From contig JAEZAA010000076.1 in the NCBI GenBank assembly GCA_023430625.1, positions 1 through 10,222 on the forward strand: a DNA stretch of 10,222 nucleotides, given 5' to 3'. Shown here piece after piece: positions 7,236-10,222 of the stretch (position 1 is its first letter; the number at the start of each line of letters is the position of its first letter). Both the position numbers and the translations under genes were made by a program. The DNA is from Pseudomonadota bacterium (lineage in GTDB: Bacteria; Pseudomonadota; Gammaproteobacteria; Pseudomonadales; Oleiphilaceae). The notes under the pieces are model-generated. The model searched no databases and was not told where the DNA came from. It worked only from the letters and a program-made list of their open reading frames with translations.

Positions 7236-7685
7236 ATGAAGACCACCGATTGTCTGGAGCACAGCGCTCCGGACCTGCTGCACAAACTGCAGACCGCCAT
7301 CCACGACCAGCGTTTTTCTCCTCGCACCGAGCACAGCTATCGCCACTGGATCAGCCGCTACGTATTCTTTCACGGGCTGCAAAATCCGGCGGGGCTGAAC
7401 GAACGCAATGTGCAGGAATTCCTGACGTATCTGGCGGTGACCCTGAAGGTATCGCCTGCCAAGCAAAACCAAGCGCACAGCGCCCTGGATTTTCTCTATT
7501 CCCAGGTGCTGAACCGGCCATTGGCCAACGTCAAAGGTTTTATCAAGGCACATCGCCCACGCCGGCTACGTCTGTTGGTGAACCGGGAAGGCTGCAGCCC
7601 CTCGCCACTGGACAAAGCGCTCGACACTGGTGCCGAGCGCCGGACCGGCGATCAGCGCTGCGTGGTGTTGAAGTCCCAACTGTAG
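7236..7685 (+). pseudogene. intI: Truncated integron integrase (N-terminal fragment)
   Basis: The 149-codon frame starts with about 118 residues that match the N-terminal SAM-like, DNA-binding domain of integron integrases: FSPRTEHSYRHWISRYVFFHG (26-47 region), then EFLTYLAV, a KQNQAHSALDFLY segment, and the linker VKGFIKAHRPRRL. Intact IntI is about 320-340 residues, with a catalytic domain carrying R, H, R and Y. Similarity stops near residue 118 (base 7590); the remaining 31 codons match nothing I know, and none of the catalytic tetrad is present. It cannot recombine DNA. The ATG at 7236 has no clear Shine-Dalgarno. The last 34 bases overlap the 3' end of the convergent secreted-protein gene, so the break probably arose by a deletion that joined the two. 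No attI, attC array or cassette genes are seen. It could instead be a free-standing domain kept for another role, which I consider less likely. Confidence 0.75.
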
Positions 7686-8032
7686 GTGCGTCCTTCCAGG
7701 GCCACCGGCTGGGTTCTGACATGAATGGTCGTCGGCACGTTGTGCCGACCCAGGTCCGACAGGTCCTGAGGGGTGTCCATCTCCTTGGGCAGCAAATCAA
7801 TGACCGACAGGTCTACCTCTTCAGCCCCGGCAGCGGGCACATCCAGGGTCCCGCCAATCACTGCGTTAGACAGATCATCCGCTTCCAGGGACTGCAGCGG
7901 AAAGGTTTCCAATGTGCTTTTCTCCCTGGCTTGCAGCAATGGCAGGTCATCGCTGCCGTCAGCCAGCACCGGCAGGCTGGCCACCAGCCCCAGGTGGAGT
8001 AGAGCAACCTGAATCAGTCGCAATGCTTGCAT
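7652..8032 (-). CDS. Small secreted protein of unknown function
   Basis: I do not recognise this 126-residue protein. It has a clear Sec signal peptide: a short N-region with R5, a hydrophobic stretch to about residue 20, and a signal peptidase I-type site after VLA (22-24), giving a mature, acidic, periplasmic or secreted protein of about 102 residues. The mature part has no cysteine and no repeats; the C-terminal half (PTTIHVRTQPVALEG then YSWDF) could form beta strands. The start at 8032 is chosen because a GGGAGAAGG motif lies just upstream and the signal peptide begins there; the frame runs back to a TTG at 8095, which would put 21 polar residues before the signal. Its stop overlaps the end of the integrase remnant on the other strand. 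The VanZ-like gene lies 249 bases upstream on the same strand, too far to assume one operon. Confidence 0.65.
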   Translation of the reverse strand: MQALRLIQVALLHLGLVASLPVLADGSDDLPLLQAREKSTLETFPLQSLEADDLSNAVIGGTLDVPAAGAEEVDLSVIDLLPKEMDTPQDLSDLGRHNVPTTIHVRTQPVALEGRTYSWDFNTTQR

Positions 8033-8281
8033 CGCCTTCTCCCTTGGCGCACGAGTTGCGCTCACTTGTTGCAGCTCATTCACTGAACTGATCAAACTGA
8101 TTTCGCCCGATCCGGGGCAAATGATGCAGGCGCTCGAACGTCGCCTGGCACAGACAGACGTATATTAATGCCAATGACGGCAAACGCGGAAAGAGCCGAA
8201 GTGGTTTGTGAAGGGTTTCACACGCGGCGGCAGGGGGTTAATGCCTGTTTCGGCCGAAGCCAAGGCCCGCGATCACAGCGG
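8033..8281. other. Intergenic region between the VanZ-like and secreted-protein genes
   Basis: I see no gene here. On the minus strand it should hold the 3' end of the VanZ-like transcript and the promoter of the secreted-protein gene. An AT-rich patch (TTAATATA on the minus strand, about 8161-8168) is the likeliest -10 area, but no -35 partner at proper spacing was found. Confidence 0.4.
8250..8263 (-). terminator. TTCG-tetraloop hairpin after the VanZ-like gene
   Basis: On the minus strand TTGGC, loop TTCG, GCCGA forms a 5-bp stem (one T-G wobble) closed by a UUCG-type tetraloop, about 19 bases after the VanZ-like stop. No T-run follows, so this is a weak terminator or a 3' stabilising hairpin rather than a canonical one. 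Confidence 0.35.
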
Positions 8282-9268
8282 TTAATGTTTCTCCAGCCGG
8301 ATATCGTCCAGGTACAACGAGGCTTCGCGCCCGAGGTCGTGGACATAGAACCAGACCGCCCACACCTGACTCATGTCCATCAGGCGGGTCGCCGGACCCC
8401 GCTCGATTTCCTCCAGCGGTACCGCAAAATGATTCCAGCCGGACTCCAGCGTCAGGCGCAGGTTGTAGCGGTCGCTGTACACCATCTCCGTGCGCACGTA
8501 AGGATAGTCATGGATTCGCAAGTTGATGTCGAAGGCTTCGCCATCGTTGAACACGGAGAACCGCAACCAGTCATAGTTGCTCCAGTCCCGGGGAAAATCC
8601 CAGAGCGACAGCCACTCATAACCCTTGCCTTCGAAACGCACCCGTAGTGCATAACTCTGGGCCGCGGCGTTGAAACGCACCCGCTCATAATCCACCTCAC
8701 CTTTCCAGCGGGTGGTTTCCGTGGGCTGCTCAAACCCCACCAGGACCGGGAACTGGCGATGGGACAGAACGTGGTCATAGGTTTCAGCGGCCAGCGGCAC
8801 CAGGGCAAACCCGAGCAGGACAACAAGGCTACTGCGCAACAACCACTTGAACCACTTGGACGATTGGCGGTGAATGGGCATGTACAGGGCACAGACGATA
8901 TAGGCACCCACGAAGTCGCTGTACACGTCACGCATGCTGACGCTGCGACCGACGTACATCTGAATAAACTCCACCATGGCCCCCAAGAACAGGGCGCCAC
9001 CCAACAGGATCAGCACCCAGGACAAGCCGCTGAGATTCAGCCGGGTACGAAGCACCCGCACCACCACATAACTTGCCAGGGTGAAAAAGGGAATATGGCC
9101 CAAATCCCAGAGCGCGCGATACAGGCGGCCACTGTAATAGTCAGGCCCGACCTTGGCGAATAACAGGGGAATGATGCAGATCACCAGCACCAGGAGCAGG
9201 CGCCATTTCAGGGCTCCGCCGGGTTTGCGCTTGGCATCGGAGCTGAGAGACGTGGAAAGCGATGTCAT
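8282..9268 (-). CDS. VanZ-like membrane protein with C-terminal periplasmic beta-rich domain
   Basis: The 328-residue protein has two parts. Residues 1-165 resemble the VanZ-like family: five predicted membrane helices (about 22-40, 58-73, 83-103, 117-132, 143-161) with the motif EFIQMYVGRSVSMRDVYSDFVG (E100 to G121; key E100, Q103, R108, D114, D118). Basic residues at 11-23, 74-76 and 133-145 place the loops inside and the C-terminus in the periplasm. Residues about 170-328 are rich in beta strands and aromatic residues and end in LYLDDIRLEKH, an ending common in galactose-binding-like and CBM-type jelly-roll domains. The domain call is by resemblance only. VanZ itself gives teicoplanin resistance by an unclear mechanism; the wider family often lacks that role. 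A sugar or polysaccharide ligand for the added domain is inference. The ATG at 9268 lacks a good Shine-Dalgarno (AAAAGAAG lies over 10 bases away). Confidence 0.85.
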   Translation of the reverse strand: MTSLSTSLSSDAKRKPGGALKWRLLLVLVICIIPLLFAKVGPDYYSGRLYRALWDLGHIPFFTLASYVVVRVLRTRLNLSGLSWVLILLGGALFLGAMVEFIQMYVGRSVSMRDVYSDFVGAYIVCALYMPIHRQSSKWFKWLLRSSLVVLLGFALVPLAAETYDHVLSHRQFPVLVGFEQPTETTRWKGEVDYERVRFNAAAQSYALRVRFEGKGYEWLSLWDFPRDWSNYDWLRFSVFNDGEAFDINLRIHDYPYVRTEMVYSDRYNLRLTLESGWNHFAVPLEEIERGPATRLMDMSQVWAVWFYVHDLGREASLYLDDIRLEKH

Positions 9269-9637
9269 GCCGGATGAAAACTTCTTTTAATAGGGATAAA
9301 TATCCAGCTCCGATGGTCAGGCATCGGCAGGCGGCTTATAGGCAATGGCAGTCACATCATACTGTTTGATCCCGGTCGGCGTTTGGACCTAGATCTCATG
9401 ACCACCATACGAAAAACAGGCGCCAAGAATAGTAGCATAGACCAGTTCACATCTCTGTATGGGTCTTGGGTATGCCCCCTCCCTCGAAGAACCTTCGTCC
9501 CGAGATCTCTCTGCCACGCTTCCCTCTGTCATAGCCCAGCAAGAAACCGACGGTTTCGCACCGATGGGCGAATCAGTAGTATCCTCAGCAACCAATGACG
9601 CTCGACGTCTCTACAGTCACCAGATTGCACAGTACCC
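9269..9637. other. 369-base gap between the divergent VanZ-like and greB genes
   Basis: This should contain both divergent promoters. It is less GC-rich than most of the window. Short frames are open on both strands over 9383-9641, including a 60-codon plus-strand frame (9459-9641) whose TGA overlaps the greB ATG as ATGA, and a 68-codon minus-strand frame (9595-9389, TTG start). Neither has a Shine-Dalgarno or a product I recognise, so I do not call them genes. Small inverted repeats occur: CGAAG/CTTCG (9485-9497) and CGGT/ACCG (9551-9563). Confidence 0.5.
9554..9582 (+). promoter_or_regulatory. Candidate greB promoter
   Basis: TTTCGC (9554-9559, 3 of 6) and TAGTAT (9577-9582, 4 of 6) are 17 bases apart and would give a leader of about 46-50 bases before greB. 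The -35 is poor; this is the best pair I can see in the gap, not a firm call. Confidence 0.25.
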
Positions 9638-10111
9638 ATGAAAGCAAAACTCATCACAAGAAGCGGCTATGAGGCCTTAAGAGAAGAACTGGATCGCCTG
9701 TGGCGAGTGGAGCGACCCGAGGTCACGAAAAAGGTGACTTGGGCTGCGAGCCTTGGCGACCGGAGCGAGAACGCTGATTATCAGTACAACAAGCGGCTCC
9801 TAAGGCAAATCGACCGGCGGGTTAGGTATCTACAACGGAGCCTGGAAGAACTCCGTGTGGTGGATTACGCCCCAGAACAGGAAGGCCGTGTTTTCTTCGG
9901 AGCATGGGTCGAAGTTGAGAATGATGAGGGAATAATCAAACGCTTTCGCATTGTCGGTTACGACGAAATCTTTGATCGGAAAGATTACATCTCGATTGAT
10001 TCGCCCATGGCCAGGGCGCTGCTGAAAAAGCAGGTGGATGATGAGGCCGTCGTAGAGACGCCTACGGGGCCGGCTCATTGGTACATTACGAACATTCAGT
10101 ACGACAAGTAG
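9638..10111 (+). CDS. greB: Transcription elongation factor GreB
   Basis: A 157-residue GreB, nearly the same length as E. coli GreB (158) and strongly similar throughout. It enters the RNA polymerase secondary channel and stimulates cleavage of the backtracked transcript. The N-terminal coiled coil (to about residue 75) contains RPEVTKKVTWAASLGDRSEN, with the acidic tip residues D41 and E44 that act at the polymerase active site. The C-terminal FKBP-like domain has GKVFFGAWVE-type sequence (GRVFFGAWVEVEND here) and the RIVGYDEIF, DYISIDSPMARALL block that separates GreB from GreA. The start matches E. coli GreB (MK, then VTREGYE-like ITRSGYE). No Shine-Dalgarno precedes the ATG, which overlaps the stop of an upstream 60-codon frame (ATGA), so coupling or weak initiation is possible. 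Base composition is less GC-rich than in the genes to the left. Confidence 0.97.
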   Translation: MKAKLITRSGYEALREELDRLWRVERPEVTKKVTWAASLGDRSENADYQYNKRLLRQIDRRVRYLQRSLEELRVVDYAPEQEGRVFFGAWVEVENDEGIIKRFRIVGYDEIFDRKDYISIDSPMARALLKKQVDDEAVVETPTGPAHWYITNIQYDK

Positions 10112-10143
10112 CCAGCAACGCTCGCTACTCGGGCAGCGGCCAC

Positions 10144-10174
10144 AAAAAAAGCCCCGTGCGGGGAGCACTGGGGC
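10144..10174 (-). terminator. Rho-independent terminator for a gene beyond the right edge
   Basis: On the minus strand a GC-rich hairpin runs directly into seven T residues (A-run at 10144-10150). The stem is GCCCCGTGC (10151-10159) with GCAC-T-GGGGC (10165-10174, one bulged T), or the smaller CCCC/GGGG (10152-10163). The T-run is on the minus side only, so it serves a leftward gene that converges on greB; a TAA at 10205-10203 on the minus strand is a candidate stop for it. It may also limit greB read-through. Confidence 0.75.
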
Positions 10175-10208
10175 CTTAACAGGGCTGGGAGCCCGTTGGC
10201 AGTTAAGG
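10174..10208. repeat. Nested inverted repeat near the right edge
   Basis: CCTTAAC (10174-10180) and GTTAAGG (10202-10208) are perfect 7-bp inverted arms. They enclose a second perfect repeat, GGGCT (10182-10186) and AGCCC (10190-10194), with a 3-base loop. AAC at 10178-10180 could instead pair with GTT at 10195-10197, so two alternative folds are possible. On the plus strand, AAGGAG (10205-10210) also looks like a Shine-Dalgarno. Whether it is a 3' structure of the convergent gene or a leader of a rightward gene cannot be told from this window. Confidence 0.5.
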
Positions 10209-10222
10209 AGACAGTAAAGCAG

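Noticed and set aside
7250..8002. Plus-strand frame of 250 codons across the integrase fragment and secreted-protein gene
   Set aside because: It crosses two genes of opposite strand and shows no domain; I also considered it as a frameshifted continuation of the integrase, but found no convincing catalytic-domain sequence in it.
9459..9641. 60-codon frame before greB as a gene
   Set aside because: No Shine-Dalgarno, unfamiliar product and open frames on the opposite strand; kept only as a finding.
1..10222. CRISPR arrays, tRNA, rRNA, insertion sequences, restriction or antiphage systems
   Set aside because: No direct-repeat array, cloverleaf, transposase or defence-type protein was seen on either strand.

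Overview
The window looks like ordinary chromosome from a GC-rich gammaproteobacterium, probably a marine or environmental relative of Marinobacter or Pseudomonas. The basis is close textual similarity of GreB to the E. coli protein, an Aer receptor of the Pseudomonas type, an Rdx-family protein, DUF4442, and a bacterial acyl-CoA-binding protein. The taxon is an inference from remembered families; no search was run.

Left part (1-4246), plus strand: a small CxxC protein of the SelT/SelW/SelH (Rdx) family is followed 19 bases later by a full-length UvrD/Rep-type SF1 helicase, and the two probably share a transcript. An Aer-like energy-taxis receptor (PAS, two membrane helices, signalling hairpin) follows as its own unit. 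A small hairpin fills the convergent gap after it.

Middle (4247-7047): on the minus strand a DUF4442 hotdog-fold protein and a half-size ABC exporter form a two-gene operon, 18 bases apart, with a GTG start and strong Shine-Dalgarno for the exporter. Diverging from them on the plus strand is acyl-CoA-binding protein with a consensus -10 box. An acyl-CoA binder and a possible acyl-CoA/thioester hotdog protein sharing one intergenic region suggests a loose lipid theme.

Right part (7048-10222): an N-terminal fragment of an integron integrase (catalytic domain missing) runs head-on into a small secreted protein of unknown function. Upstream of that, on the same minus strand, is a VanZ-like membrane protein with an extra C-terminal beta-rich domain predicted to be periplasmic. 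A 369-base gap of unclear content precedes greB (plus), which has no recognisable Shine-Dalgarno sequence. The window ends with a strong minus-strand terminator, implying a convergent gene beyond the right edge, and a second inverted repeat.

I see no complete mobile element, CRISPR array, rRNA or tRNA, and no clear undescribed multi-gene system. The most unusual items are the integrase remnant, the VanZ fusion, the acyl-CoA-themed divergent locus and the 9269-9637 gap.
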